Assembly (NCBI RefSeq): GCF_002242685.1
Contig: NZ_NBIM01000001.1
Coordinates: forward strand, 992,001-1,056,000
DNA from: Oceanimonas doudoroffii
GTDB lineage: Bacteria > Pseudomonadota > Gammaproteobacteria > Enterobacterales > Aeromonadaceae
Direction of reading: 5' to 3'
DNA length: 64,000 nucleotides
A program made the position numbers and the translations under genes. The notes under the pieces were generated by a model. That model was not told the origin of the DNA, did no database searches, and saw only the letters and a program-made list of their open reading frames with translations. Positions 26,400 to 34,221 of the stretch are shown here, in pieces (position 1 is the first letter of the stretch; each line of letters starts with the position of its first letter).

Positions 26400-26510
26400 G
26401 CGGGAGGCGACGACATTTCTATCGGCACCCTTACGCGCCGCCGATCTGGCGGCCCGAGCGGTCCGGCCACCCTATCGCTGCGGGGACTTAGGCCTGCCGG
26501 ACTCGGAGTT
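26400..26510 (-). ncRNA. Probable Moco riboswitch in the moaA leader
   Basis: The moaA leader folds into clear helices: CCGAG (26502-26506) pairs with CTCGG (26454-26458), TCCGGC (26496-26501) with GCCGGA (26462-26467), and a second hairpin GCCGCC/GGCGGC spans 26437-26453. The inner part reads GCCTAAGTCCCCGC and GCGATAGGG, which look like single-stranded conserved loops. The position directly before moaA is where molybdenum-cofactor riboswitches occur in proteobacteria. The match to that family is from position and structure; I could not run a covariance model. Confidence 0.65.
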
Positions 26511-26638
26511 TGTAACCACATTGGTGGATGATTGTCTGTTCCACCTTAGAGGCAAACATTGTTTCAAATCAAGAAATATTTATCGAGGAGTTGACTGAAG
26601 CCGCATCTCGTCGGAGTGGAAAAAGCAAGGAAGGAGAA

Positions 26639-26674
26639 TTGCATTTAGCAAGGGAAAGTTGTTGCATTTTGGTA
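26639..26674 (+). promoter_or_regulatory. Two LuxO-like enhancer sites
   Basis: TTGCATTTAGCAA (26639-26651) differs by one base from the LuxO recognition pattern TTGCA-W3-TGCAA; TTGCATTTTGGTA (26662-26674) keeps the first ten bases. Their centres are 23 bases apart and about 105 and 130 bases before the expected start of the small RNA, a usual distance for sigma-54 enhancers. GCATTTTGG recurs at 26681-26689. Confidence 0.6.
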
Positions 26675-26747
26675 TTTTTCGCATTTTGGATTGACTGTTT
26701 TTTCCACATTATCGCGCTCATCCCTTGTAGAATGGGGCTTGGAAAAG

Positions 26748-26764
26748 TTGGCACGATACTTTCA
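26748..26764 (+). promoter_or_regulatory. Sigma-54 promoter
   Basis: TTGGCACGATACTTTCA matches the sigma-54 consensus YTGGCACG-N4-TTGCW at all but one specified position (T for G in the -12 element). It faces the plus strand, towards the hairpin terminator at 26819. No protein gene follows it on that strand. Confidence 0.7.
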
Positions 26765-26774
26765 TGTATATGTT

Positions 26775-26848
26775 CAGTCGTTTTTATCCCGTGCTCTCTT
26801 CAGCTCCCGCTGAAGTTCGGCCAACCCATTGGGTTGGCCATTTTTTTT
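26775..26848 (+). ncRNA. Candidate Qrr-like quorum-sensing small RNA
   Basis: From the start expected for the sigma-54 promoter to the end of the T run is 74 bases. It contains a hairpin (CTTCAGC/GCTGAAG, 26799-26815 region) and a 9-bp terminator stem GGCCAACCC/GGGTTGGCC (26819-26827 with 26831-26839) followed by eight T. The T run follows the hairpin only on the plus strand, so it does not belong to luxU. LuxO is a sigma-54 activator of Qrr RNAs in Vibrio, and LuxO-like sites stand upstream. The Vibrio Qrr core sequence is absent, and the RNA is shorter than Qrr RNAs, so identity is unproven. Confidence 0.55.
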
Positions 26849-26853
26849 GCCTG

Positions 26854-27228
26854 TTAGCGCGCTTCCAGCTGCGCCTGCACCTCGCTCAGGGTTTCGCTCA
26901 GGGCCAGTTCCCAGGCCACCATCAGTGCACCGGTTGCCTCGGCATCCTGCTGGCGACAGCCAGCTTCCAGCTTTTCTGCCAGAAACTGACAACGCAGGGC
27001 ACCGTAGCTGCCACAGGCCGATTTCAGGCTGTGGCAGGACTTGGCCATCTGCTCGAAGTCTCCGTCAGCAAAGGCCCTGCTCAGGGCCTCCCCCTGAAGC
27101 CGGCCGTCTTCAAGAAACAAGCCGAGCAGGCGATGCAGGGTGTCGGTGCCCAGCTCGCCGTCAAGCTGGGCCAGGCGCGCCTTATCCATCAGCGGCAAGC
27201 GTTGCTGCAACGCACTCCAGTCAGCCAT
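26854..27228 (-). CDS. luxU: LuxU-like histidine phosphotransfer protein
   Basis: HPt protein of 124 aa. The phosphorylatable His66 is in KSCHSLKSACGSYGA, the HPt signature, within an all-helical domain. In Vibrio LuxU passes phosphate from hybrid quorum-sensing kinases to LuxO. It overlaps the luxO stop by eight bases on the same strand, so the two form an operon, luxO first. No sensor kinase is in the window. The name rests on the partner gene and the HPt motif; sequence similarity of LuxU proteins is low. Confidence 0.85.
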   Translation of the reverse strand: MADWSALQQRLPLMDKARLAQLDGELGTDTLHRLLGLFLEDGRLQGEALSRAFADGDFEQMAKSCHSLKSACGSYGALRCQFLAEKLEAGCRQQDAEATGALMVAWELALSETLSEVQAQLEAR

Positions 27229-28603
27229 GGTCGCTACCCCAACTCTGCAGCTTGCGATAAATGGTGGACGGACTCACCTCCAGCAGGGCGGCGGCCCGGG
27301 AAATATTGCCGTCACAGTGGGCGATGGTGCGCTCTATGGCCTGACGTTCAATCACCGCCAGCGGCAATATCGGCTGCGGCACTACCGGCGCCGCGGCGCC
27401 CTGCCCTTCCCTCGGCTGGGTCAGGGAACGATCGAGGGGTGCCGGCAGCATGTCCACCTCAATCCACTCCCCCTGATGCAGAACCACGGCGTTGCGAATC
27501 ACGTTTTGCAGCTGACGCACGTTGCCCGGCCAGTGATAGGCCTGCAGCCGGTCCTTGGTGGCCTCGGACAGCCCCACAAACTCCTTACCCTCTTCCCGGG
27601 ATGCCTGCCGTACCAGGGCAGTGGCTATACTGATGACATCGGCGCCTCGTTCGCGCAGGGGCGGCAGGTGCACCGGGATCACGTGCAACCGATAGTAAAG
27701 ATCTTCCCGAAACCGGCCCTGCTCCACTTCCACCAGGGGATCCCGGTTGGTCGCGCAGACGATGCGCACGTCCACCTTGACGTGGTGGGAACTGCCGACC
27801 GGCTGAATAAAGCCGGTCTGCAAAAAACGCAACAGCTTGCTTTGCAGCTCCAGATCCATTTCGCAGATTTCGTCCATAAACAGGGTGCCGCCATGGGCTC
27901 GACTGACGGCACCATCCCTGTCCTGCAATGCGCCGGTAAAGGCGCCCTTGATATGGCCGAACAACTCACTTTCCATCAGATCCCGAGGAATGGCGGCACA
28001 GTTCAGGGCGATAAAAGGCCCTTCGGCCCGGCCGCTGAGCTGGTGAATGGCCTCGGCGCAGACTTCCTTGCCGGTGCCGCTTTCTCCGGTAATAAACACG
28101 GTGGCGGTGCTGGGTGCGGCGTTTTCAATGAGCCGGTATACCTTCTGCATCGGCAGGCTTTCTCCGATGAAACCCTGAAAACGCTCCCGCTCCATCTCAT
28201 GGCGGTACTGATTGACCAGCTGATTGAGGTGGCGAAACTGCATGGTATTGTGCAGGGTCACCTTGAGCCGCTCGGCTTCCACCGGCTTGCTGATAAAGTC
28301 GTGGGCACCAAAGCGCATGGCATCGACCGCCACGTCCACCGAGCCATGTGCCGTCATGACGATGGTGGTGATGTTACGCTGCTCTTCGTGCAGCCATTGT
28401 AAAATGTTCATGCCCGGCATGTCCGGCAGGTTCAGATCCAGCAGCAAAATGTCGGGGGAGGCGCGGCGAATATGCTCCAGCGCCAGCTGGCCGCTGCTGA
28501 CCACGGTCAGGTCCAAAGGCTCGTCCTGCAAAAATGCCTGATACATGGCCGCCAGCGATGGGGTGTCTTCCACCATCAGGACGCTCAGCCTTTCCTCTAG
28601 CAT
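27221..28603 (-). CDS. luxO: LuxO-type sigma-54-dependent response regulator
   Basis: NtrC-family regulator, 460 aa, that with sigma-54 activates Qrr small RNAs in quorum sensing. Domains: receiver (1-120, phospho-Asp56 in LLLDLNLPDM), AAA+ domain (about 140-375, Walker A GESGTGKE, GAFTGA loop that contacts sigma-54, YHWPGNVRQLQN), and C-terminal Fis-type helix-turn-helix (GNISRAAALLEVSPSTIYRKLQ). The AAA+ part reads very like Vibrio LuxO (KEVCAEAIH, CEMDLELQSKLLRFLQTG). The ATG at 28603 has AGAGG before it; a longer frame upstream lies in the leader. The next gene is luxU. Confidence 0.92.
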   Translation of the reverse strand: MLEERLSVLMVEDTPSLAAMYQAFLQDEPLDLTVVSSGQLALEHIRRASPDILLLDLNLPDMPGMNILQWLHEEQRNITTIVMTAHGSVDVAVDAMRFGAHDFISKPVEAERLKVTLHNTMQFRHLNQLVNQYRHEMERERFQGFIGESLPMQKVYRLIENAAPSTATVFITGESGTGKEVCAEAIHQLSGRAEGPFIALNCAAIPRDLMESELFGHIKGAFTGALQDRDGAVSRAHGGTLFMDEICEMDLELQSKLLRFLQTGFIQPVGSSHHVKVDVRIVCATNRDPLVEVEQGRFREDLYYRLHVIPVHLPPLRERGADVISIATALVRQASREEGKEFVGLSEATKDRLQAYHWPGNVRQLQNVIRNAVVLHQGEWIEVDMLPAPLDRSLTQPREGQGAAAPVVPQPILPLAVIERQAIERTIAHCDGNISRAAALLEVSPSTIYRKLQSWGSDHG

Positions 28604-28650
28604 GTCGCCTCTCTTGTTGTTTCCGTTCCAGTCATTTGTTCTCTCGCCAT

Positions 28651-28672
28651 AAAAAAACTTGCCTAAAGGCAA
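28651..28672 (-). terminator. Terminator-like hairpin in the luxO leader
   Basis: On the minus strand TTGCC-TTTA-GGCAA is followed by G and seven T, 48 bases before the luxO ATG. The stem is only five base pairs. It could attenuate luxO transcription or end a short antisense RNA. Confidence 0.4.
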
Positions 28673-28711
28673 CATCATGTTAACATGGTTTCAACATCAG
28701 TTTTGACTCAT

Positions 28712-28731
28712 ACGGAACCATAGTGTTCCGT
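28712..28731. promoter_or_regulatory. Perfect palindrome upstream of luxO
   Basis: ACGGAAC-CATAGT-GTTCCGT is a perfect 7-6-7 inverted repeat in the intergenic region between luxO and the NIF3 gene. It resembles a dimeric-regulator operator; the protein that binds it cannot be named. Confidence 0.45.
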
Positions 28732-28740
28732 TCTCCATGT

Positions 28741-28826
28741 AGTTAGTGCGATTCGACAACGAAGCTTTTTATGCCCGTGTGGCTGCTGCGAAGCCAGGGA
28801 TGGTCCGTCCTCCCTGGCCTTTTTTT
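28741..28826 (+). ncRNA. Second candidate small RNA, ending in a strong terminator
   Basis: On the plus strand GCCAGGGA (28793-28800) pairs with TCCCTGGC (28811-28818), followed by C and seven T, which overlap the stop codon of the convergent NIF3 gene. Nothing on the plus strand upstream encodes a protein. The transcript would share TTTTTAT(G)CCCGTG (28766-28779) with the candidate RNA at 26775. The position, divergent from luxO, is where qrr1 lies in V. cholerae, but no sigma-54 promoter or Qrr core is seen. The 5' end given is a guess. Confidence 0.4.
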
Positions 28827-29583
28827 ATGCCGGGTTGTCGATATCGACAAAATCCACCTGGATTCCATGTGCCTGGGTCAGCCATTCGCCCAGCGCCTTG
28901 ACCCCATAGCGTTCGGTGGCATGGTGGCCGGCGGCAAAGAAATGAATGCCCTGCTCCCTGGCCGAGTGCACCGTCTGCTCGGAGACTTCCCCACTGATAA
29001 AGGCATCCATGCCCTGCGCCGCCGCCAGATCGATATAACCCTGGCCACCGCCGGTGCACCAGCCCACCCGCCGAATGCTCTGAGGGCCGCCCTCGCCCAC
29101 ATGCAGCACAGAGCGGCCGAGTCGTTGCTCAATGCGGTTAGCCAGTTCGGCGCCGCTGACCGGCGTCCCCAGCTCACCCTGCATGGCCACCGACAGGGGA
29201 TTGCCGGGCTCAAGCGGCCCGGTCACCGCAATATCCAGCAACCGTGCCAGTTGCGCGTTGTTGCCAAGCTCGGGGGCGATGTCCAGGGGGAGGTGATAGG
29301 CATACAGGTTGATGTCATGCTCCAGCAGCGCCTTCAGCCGGCGGCGCTTGATGCCCCTCACCGGCTGGGATTCGCCTTTCCAGAAATACCCGTGATGCAC
29401 CAGCAAGGCATCGGCCCCCAGCTCAATGGCGCGCTCAATCAGTGCCTGGCTGGCGGTCACCCCGGTAACAATATGGCGCACCTGGGTCCTGCCTTCCACT
29501 TGCAGCCCATTCGGGCAATAATCCTTTATGGCGTCCACGTTTAGCTGCCGGTTCAGCAGCTGTTCGAGCTCCATGTTGTTCAT
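28825..29583 (-). CDS. NIF3-family (YbgI) metal-binding protein
   Basis: NIF3/DUF34 protein of 252 aa, with a di-metal site built from VHHGYFWKG near residue 65 and the C-terminal GHHATERYGV. NYCPNGLQVEG-type start (DYCPNGLQVEG) is family-typical. Long annotated as GTP cyclohydrolase 1 type 2 by similarity, the real function of the family is unsettled. I take the ATG at 29583 with GGGAG before it; earlier in-frame codons have none. It is divergent from the DUF1853 gene, starting 52 bases away. Confidence 0.88.
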   Translation of the reverse strand: MNNMELEQLLNRQLNVDAIKDYCPNGLQVEGRTQVRHIVTGVTASQALIERAIELGADALLVHHGYFWKGESQPVRGIKRRRLKALLEHDINLYAYHLPLDIAPELGNNAQLARLLDIAVTGPLEPGNPLSVAMQGELGTPVSGAELANRIEQRLGRSVLHVGEGGPQSIRRVGWCTGGGQGYIDLAAAQGMDAFISGEVSEQTVHSAREQGIHFFAAGHHATERYGVKALGEWLTQAHGIQVDFVDIDNPA

Positions 29584-29635
29584 GCCGGCTCCCGTCATTG
29601 AAAATTGGCCCATTGTAAATCAAAAGAGAACGATT

Positions 29636-30436
29636 ATGAGCCCTTTACTGGACGAACTGCTGACCTCCCTCCGCAATAATCAGGTGCGCGATTTGGCCTG
29701 GGCCATCGGCAGCCCCGGCTTGCTGCCCGGGCTACAAGAGGCCCCTGCGGATCAATGGTATGAGCAGTTGCTACGAGACTATCACCCTCGCCTACTGGCG
29801 CTCGACAGCCACCCCGACCTGCTGCACCGCCACTGTGGGGATTGTCTCCGTCTGGGACAGTATTTTGAGGCCTTGTGGCATTTTTTCTTGCTGGATAACC
29901 CGCGCTTTCAGGTGCTGGGCTTTAACCGTCAGCAGGTGGTGGCCGGACGCACCCTGGGGGCCTTTGATCTTCTGCTGTGGGACAACCAGCACCGCCGGGT
30001 AGAGCACTGGGAGCTGGCGGTGAAATTTTACCTGATCACCGACACCCGACAGCCCAGAGACAGTGCCCTTGGCATCAATCCCTGCGACAGGCTGAGACGC
30101 AAACTGGACCATATGCAGCAACACCAACTGCGCCTGAGTCAGCGTCCCGAAGTAAAGCGCTCCCTGGCGGCGGAAGGACTGATGCCCTCTCATACCCGGC
30201 TAGTGCTCAAGGGCAGGCTGTTTTATCCCCTTGATGCGCCCCTGCCCAAGGGGCACGAAGCACGCACTGGCCGCTGGGGTCATGAGGCACCCGCACACGG
30301 CTTCGAGCCCCAGCACAAGTTGGGCTGGATGACGGGAGGGCGCAAGACCGACGACATTCGGCAACGTCAGAACTACCGGGATGCAAAAGGAAACTGGTAC
30401 GTAAAAGTGGAGCGTAACTGGAACGAAGAAAGATAA
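29636..30436 (+). CDS. DUF1853 family protein
   Basis: A 266-aa protein recognised as DUF1853 by its pattern: RDLAWAIGSPGLL near the start, then RLGQYFEALWHFFL, GAFDLLLW and HWELAVKFYL in the middle, and GINPCDRLRRKLDHM. The central ELAVKFYL with surrounding acidic residues suggests a nuclease-like fold, but that is inference. Function is unknown. No signal peptide or membrane helix is visible. AAAGAGAA lies before the ATG at 29636. It converges on the tRNA-Cys gene. Confidence 0.8.
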   Translation: MSPLLDELLTSLRNNQVRDLAWAIGSPGLLPGLQEAPADQWYEQLLRDYHPRLLALDSHPDLLHRHCGDCLRLGQYFEALWHFFLLDNPRFQVLGFNRQQVVAGRTLGAFDLLLWDNQHRRVEHWELAVKFYLITDTRQPRDSALGINPCDRLRRKLDHMQQHQLRLSQRPEVKRSLAAEGLMPSHTRLVLKGRLFYPLDAPLPKGHEARTGRWGHEAPAHGFEPQHKLGWMTGGRKTDDIRQRQNYRDAKGNWYVKVERNWNEER

Positions 30437-30466
30437 GCGTAAAAGGGGAATACAAGGATGGAATAA

Positions 30467-30540
30467 TGGAGGCGCGTTCCGGAGTCGAACCGGACTGAAC
30501 GGATTTGCAATCCGCTGCATAACCGCTTTGCTAACGCGCC
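30467..30540 (-). tRNA. tRNA-Cys (GCA)
   Basis: A full cloverleaf on the minus strand, with acceptor GGCGCGT/ACGCGCC, anticodon loop TTGCAAA (GCA) and T-arm GGTTCGACTCC. CCA is encoded. It follows tRNA-Gly by ten bases, as in the glyW-cysT cluster of enterobacteria; the Leu tRNA of that cluster is missing. Confidence 0.97.
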
Positions 30541-30550
30541 TTTGCAGATT

Positions 30551-30626
30551 TGGAGCGGGAAACGAGATTCGAACTCGCGACCCCAACCTTGGCAAGGTTG
30601 TGCTCTACCAGCTGAGCTATTCCCGC
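30551..30626 (-). tRNA. tRNA-Gly (GCC)
   Basis: A full cloverleaf with acceptor GCGGGAA/TTCCCGC, D-arm AGCTCAGCTGGTAGAGC, anticodon loop TTGCCAA (GCC) and T-arm GAGTTCGAATCTC. CCA is encoded. First of the two-tRNA operon. Confidence 0.98.
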
Positions 30627-30671
30627 ATACCATTTTTGACTGTTCAGCAGTGTCGCTGCTGATGGGTGGGC

Positions 30672-30699
30672 ATTATAGGCAGGACGTTGGGCAATACAA
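30672..30699 (-). promoter_or_regulatory. Promoter of the tRNA-Gly/Cys operon
   Basis: TTGTAT (30694-30699), 16 bases, then a perfect TATAAT (30672-30677) on the minus strand, followed by a GC-rich discriminator typical of stringently controlled stable-RNA promoters. The tRNA-Gly begins about 45 bases downstream. Confidence 0.75.
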
Positions 30700-30820
30700 G
30701 CAATTTTTCTGAATGACACCCCGTTTGCTTTTATTTTCAGCACCTTGGGTGATTTTTGGCTGGCAGGACGCCTCTCCGCTGGCTACCCTAGGCCTGATTT
30801 CCCCAATGATGGAGTTCGCC

Positions 30821-32545
30821 ATGCGCCTGTTTTTGTTCGCCCTGCTCTGGCTTCCCCTGGCCCAGGCCGACACCCGCCCCGCCCCCGAAGCCGCCACCGG
30901 CTGGCAAAACCAGCCCCTGGTGCAGGCCGAGCAGGCCATGGTGGTGACCGCCAACCCCCACGCCAGCCGCGCCGCCCAGGCCATGCTGGTGCGAGGCGGC
31001 AGCGCCGTGGATGCCATGATCGCCGCCCAGATGGTGCTAACCCTGGTCGAGCCCCAGTCTTCTGGGCTGGGCGGAGGGGGGTTTCTGGTGCACTGGCAGG
31101 AGGACGAACGGCGGCTGGTCACCCTGGATGGCCGGGAAACGGCCCCAAGACAGGCACCTGCCGACCTCTTCCTCGACGACCATGGCCAGTCCCTTGGCTT
31201 TATGGATGCGGTGGTTGGGGGACGCTCGGTGGGCACGCCGGGCACCGTGATGCTGATGTGGCAGGCACACCAGCGTTTTGGCGTATTGCCCTGGCAGGAT
31301 TTGTTTGGCCCGGCCATTACCCTGGCGCTGAACGGATTTACGGTTTCTCCCCGGCTGGCACGGCTGATAGCCGACAATCGGCACAGTCTCGGCAAGGATA
31401 CCGACAGCCGCCATTACTTTTTTGACGACAAGGGCCGGCCACTCAGTGCCGGCAGCCACCTGGTAAACCCGCTGCTGGCCGCCCTGCTCACTCGACTCAG
31501 CATCGAAGGACCCTCGGCCTTTTACCAGGGCAAGATTGCCGAGCTAATGGTGGACAAGGTGCACAATGCCGCCGCTCCCGGCCACCTCACCCTAGACGAT
31601 CTGACGCAATACCGAGTCCAGGAACGCCCGCCACTGTGTTTCCCCTATCGCCAGTACAACATCTGCGGCATGGGTCCTCCGGGCTCGGGCACCCTGGCCC
31701 TGGGACAGATACTGGGCATGCTGGCCCACTTTGATCTCAGCCGGCTGGGCCCCAATTCTCCCCAGGCCTGGCGGCTGGTGGCCGATGCTTCACGGCTGGC
31801 CTTCGCCGACCGCGGCCGTTACGCCGCCGACAGCGACTTTGTGCCGGTGCCGGTCGAAGGCCTGCTGGATCGCGATTACCTAGCGCAACGGGCCCAATTG
31901 CTGAAGGGGGCCGACAAGGCCCTGCCCGAGGTCACGCCGGGCACCCCCAAAGGTCATTGGCCCACTTCGTTCGACGGCTCACCCGAATTTCCCTCAACTA
32001 CCCACATCAGCATCATCGACGGCGATGGCAATGCCGTGTCGCTCACCTCCACCATAGAGAATGCCTTTGGCTCCCGGCTGATGGTACAGGGCTTTCTACT
32101 CAACAATGAGCTGACCGACTTCGCCTTTACCCCCGAGATGGACGGCGTGCCGGTAGCCAACCGCCTGCAGCCGGGCAAGCGGCCACGCTCCTCCATGAGC
32201 CCGACCCTGGTGTTTGATGAGCAAGGCGATCTGCTGCTGGTACTGGGCTCCCCCGGGGGCAGCAGCATCATCGGCTATGTGCTGCACACCCTGCTCAATG
32301 TGCTCGACTGGGGCATGGACGTGCGCGACGCCCTGCATCAGCCGCATGTGCTGCACCGGGGCGGTGCCCTCGAGCTAGAGCCCTTTGGGCGCAACCTGGC
32401 GCTGCAGCAGGCCATGGCCGAGCGAGGCTTTGACACCAGACTGACCGAGCTCAATTCCGGCCTGCATCTGATCCTGCGCCGGCCCGACGGCCTGTTCGGC
32501 GCCGCCGACCCCCGCCGGGAAGGACAGGCTCTTGCCGCCGACTGA
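30821..32545 (+). CDS. ggt: Gamma-glutamyltransferase
   Basis: Secreted Ntn-hydrolase of 574 aa that cleaves glutathione and other gamma-glutamyl compounds. It has an N-terminal signal peptide (MRLFLFALLWLPLAQA) and the large-subunit segments GGSAVDAMIAAQ and SSGLGGGGF. The precursor is expected to self-cleave before the nucleophilic Thr in PSTTHISIIDGD; SLTSTIENAFGS and GSPGGSSI follow in the small subunit. GGAG stands six bases before the ATG at 30821; the frame upstream is open but unconserved. It would supply amino acids from periplasmic glutathione. Confidence 0.94.
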   Translation: MRLFLFALLWLPLAQADTRPAPEAATGWQNQPLVQAEQAMVVTANPHASRAAQAMLVRGGSAVDAMIAAQMVLTLVEPQSSGLGGGGFLVHWQEDERRLVTLDGRETAPRQAPADLFLDDHGQSLGFMDAVVGGRSVGTPGTVMLMWQAHQRFGVLPWQDLFGPAITLALNGFTVSPRLARLIADNRHSLGKDTDSRHYFFDDKGRPLSAGSHLVNPLLAALLTRLSIEGPSAFYQGKIAELMVDKVHNAAAPGHLTLDDLTQYRVQERPPLCFPYRQYNICGMGPPGSGTLALGQILGMLAHFDLSRLGPNSPQAWRLVADASRLAFADRGRYAADSDFVPVPVEGLLDRDYLAQRAQLLKGADKALPEVTPGTPKGHWPTSFDGSPEFPSTTHISIIDGDGNAVSLTSTIENAFGSRLMVQGFLLNNELTDFAFTPEMDGVPVANRLQPGKRPRSSMSPTLVFDEQGDLLLVLGSPGGSSIIGYVLHTLLNVLDWGMDVRDALHQPHVLHRGGALELEPFGRNLALQQAMAERGFDTRLTELNSGLHLILRRPDGLFGAADPRREGQALAAD

Positions 32546-32664
32546 GCGAACCGCACTGGCAGCTTCGGTGCCAGCGCCAGAAAGTGGGATCCCAGTCACT
32601 CAAGAAGTTGACCATGGGGCCGATAGTAAGGCACAGCCAACTCCAACAACGAACAAGTACGCGG

Positions 32665-34221
32665 ATGAACAAACGAAACCAGCACGTGATCGATGAAGAA
32701 GTCAGTTACGGTGAACGGGAACAACTGGTGTCCACCACCGACAAACGCGGCGTGATCACCTATGCCAATGAGGTGTTCTGTCAGGTGGCCGGCTATACCG
32801 CCGACGAGCTGGTCGGTAAGAATCACAACCTCGTGCGCCATCCCGACATGCCTAGGGCCGCCTTTCGAGATCTGTGGGAACACGTGCAACGCGGTCAGGC
32901 CTGGCGGGGCGCGGTCAAGAACCGCTGCAAGGACGGCCGTTATTACTGGGTGGATGCCTACGTGACCCCCATCTATGAAAACGGCGAGGTCACCGGCTAT
33001 CAGTCGGTACGCACCCGGCTGGATCCGGCGGTGCGCGCCCGGGCCGAGCAGGCCTATGCCCGCCTGCTGGAGGCCCAGGGACGCAAACGCGGCGCCGCCG
33101 GCAACCTGCTGCGCGCCACCCTGCCCTGGCTGGCAGGCGCCGGGTTGGGCGCCCTGCTGATCGGTGCCTGGGCCAATGGCGGCGTCAGCGGCCTGGTATG
33201 GAGCCTGCTGCCGCTGGCCTGGCTGGCGCTGTGCTGCCGCCAGCAGTTGGTGGCCGGACCTCGTTTTTTCCGTCAACTGAGCCGGGACTACGACAGCCTG
33301 TCACGCCTGGTCTATTCCGGTGATCAGCCCCACGCCATCGCCGACTATCACCTGGGCATGTGGCAGGCCCGGGCCCGAACCATACTGGGCCGGGTGGATG
33401 ACGCCACCGGCTCGCTCAAGCAACTGGCCGCCGGCATGCTGCAGGCCATGCACGGCGCCCGTCACGATCTCGGCCGCCAGGACAGCGACACCCATCAGAT
33501 TGCCGCCGCCATCGACGAGATGTCGGCCACCGCCTTTGAAATCACCCGTAATACGCAAAAAGCCGCCAGCAATGCGGAGGAAGCCCAGCACCAGTGCCAC
33601 CTGACCCAGCAACAGCTGGAGCAGACCCGGCAGAAAATCGTGGAGCTGGCCCGGGAAGCGGAGCAGGCCGCCGAGGCGACCCAGGCCTTATCACAGGAGT
33701 CCGACCGCATCGGCACCCTGATGACGGAAATCCAGGGCATTGCCGATCAGACCAACCTGCTGGCCCTCAATGCCGCCATTGAGGCGGCCCGTGCCGGTGA
33801 GCACGGCCGCGGCTTTGCGGTGGTGGCGGAAGAAGTGCGGGCGCTGTCCACTCGCACCCATGGCGCCACCGAACAAATCCAGGGCAGCATCGGCCAGATC
33901 CAGCAAACCCTGGGACGCTGGCGCACCATGATGGATGCCAATATGGCCCAGAGTCAGGACTGCGTGAACGCCGCCGAAGCGGGCACCGAGAGCCTGGCCA
34001 GGGTGGTACAGGAAATCGATGACATCGTGGGGGTGACCGTGGAAATTTCCACCGCCGCCGAGCAGCAGCAACAGGTGGCGGAAGAGATCAGTCGCAATGT
34101 GCATCAGATTTCCGAAGCCTCGTCCGCCAACCTGGGCAAAATCGCCCAGGTGGAAGGCGCCAGCCAGGAGCTGCTGAATCGTTCTCAAGGCCTGAATGAC
34201 CTCACCCGCACCTTCTCCTGA
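32665..34221 (+). CDS. PAS-domain methyl-accepting chemotaxis protein (Aer-like)
   Basis: Aer-type chemoreceptor of 518 aa. A PAS domain (residues 20-115, ITYANEVFCQVAGY, NLVRHPDMP, YYWVDAYVTPIY) probably binds FAD and senses redox or oxygen. A membrane-anchoring hairpin follows (about 140-185), then a cytoplasmic signalling domain with the tip GIADQTNLLALNAAIEAARAGEHGRGFAVVA, which couples to CheA/CheW. There is no periplasmic ligand-binding domain. The ATG at 32665 has only a weak ribosome site. Its end overlaps the next gene by 26 bases. Confidence 0.88.
   Translation: MNKRNQHVIDEEVSYGEREQLVSTTDKRGVITYANEVFCQVAGYTADELVGKNHNLVRHPDMPRAAFRDLWEHVQRGQAWRGAVKNRCKDGRYYWVDAYVTPIYENGEVTGYQSVRTRLDPAVRARAEQAYARLLEAQGRKRGAAGNLLRATLPWLAGAGLGALLIGAWANGGVSGLVWSLLPLAWLALCCRQQLVAGPRFFRQLSRDYDSLSRLVYSGDQPHAIADYHLGMWQARARTILGRVDDATGSLKQLAAGMLQAMHGARHDLGRQDSDTHQIAAAIDEMSATAFEITRNTQKAASNAEEAQHQCHLTQQQLEQTRQKIVELAREAEQAAEATQALSQESDRIGTLMTEIQGIADQTNLLALNAAIEAARAGEHGRGFAVVAEEVRALSTRTHGATEQIQGSIGQIQQTLGRWRTMMDANMAQSQDCVNAAEAGTESLARVVQEIDDIVGVTVEISTAAEQQQQVAEEISRNVHQISEASSANLGKIAQVEGASQELLNRSQGLNDLTRTFS

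Noticed and set aside
26528..26857. A 109-codon plus-strand frame across the luxU/moaA spacer
   Set aside because: It has no ribosome site, low-complexity hydrophobic content and covers the sigma-54 promoter, the LuxO-like sites and the terminator. It is read as non-coding.
28741..28826. Naming this RNA qrr1 outright
   Set aside because: The position is right, but neither a sigma-54 promoter nor the Qrr core sequence is present, so only a candidate RNA is reported.
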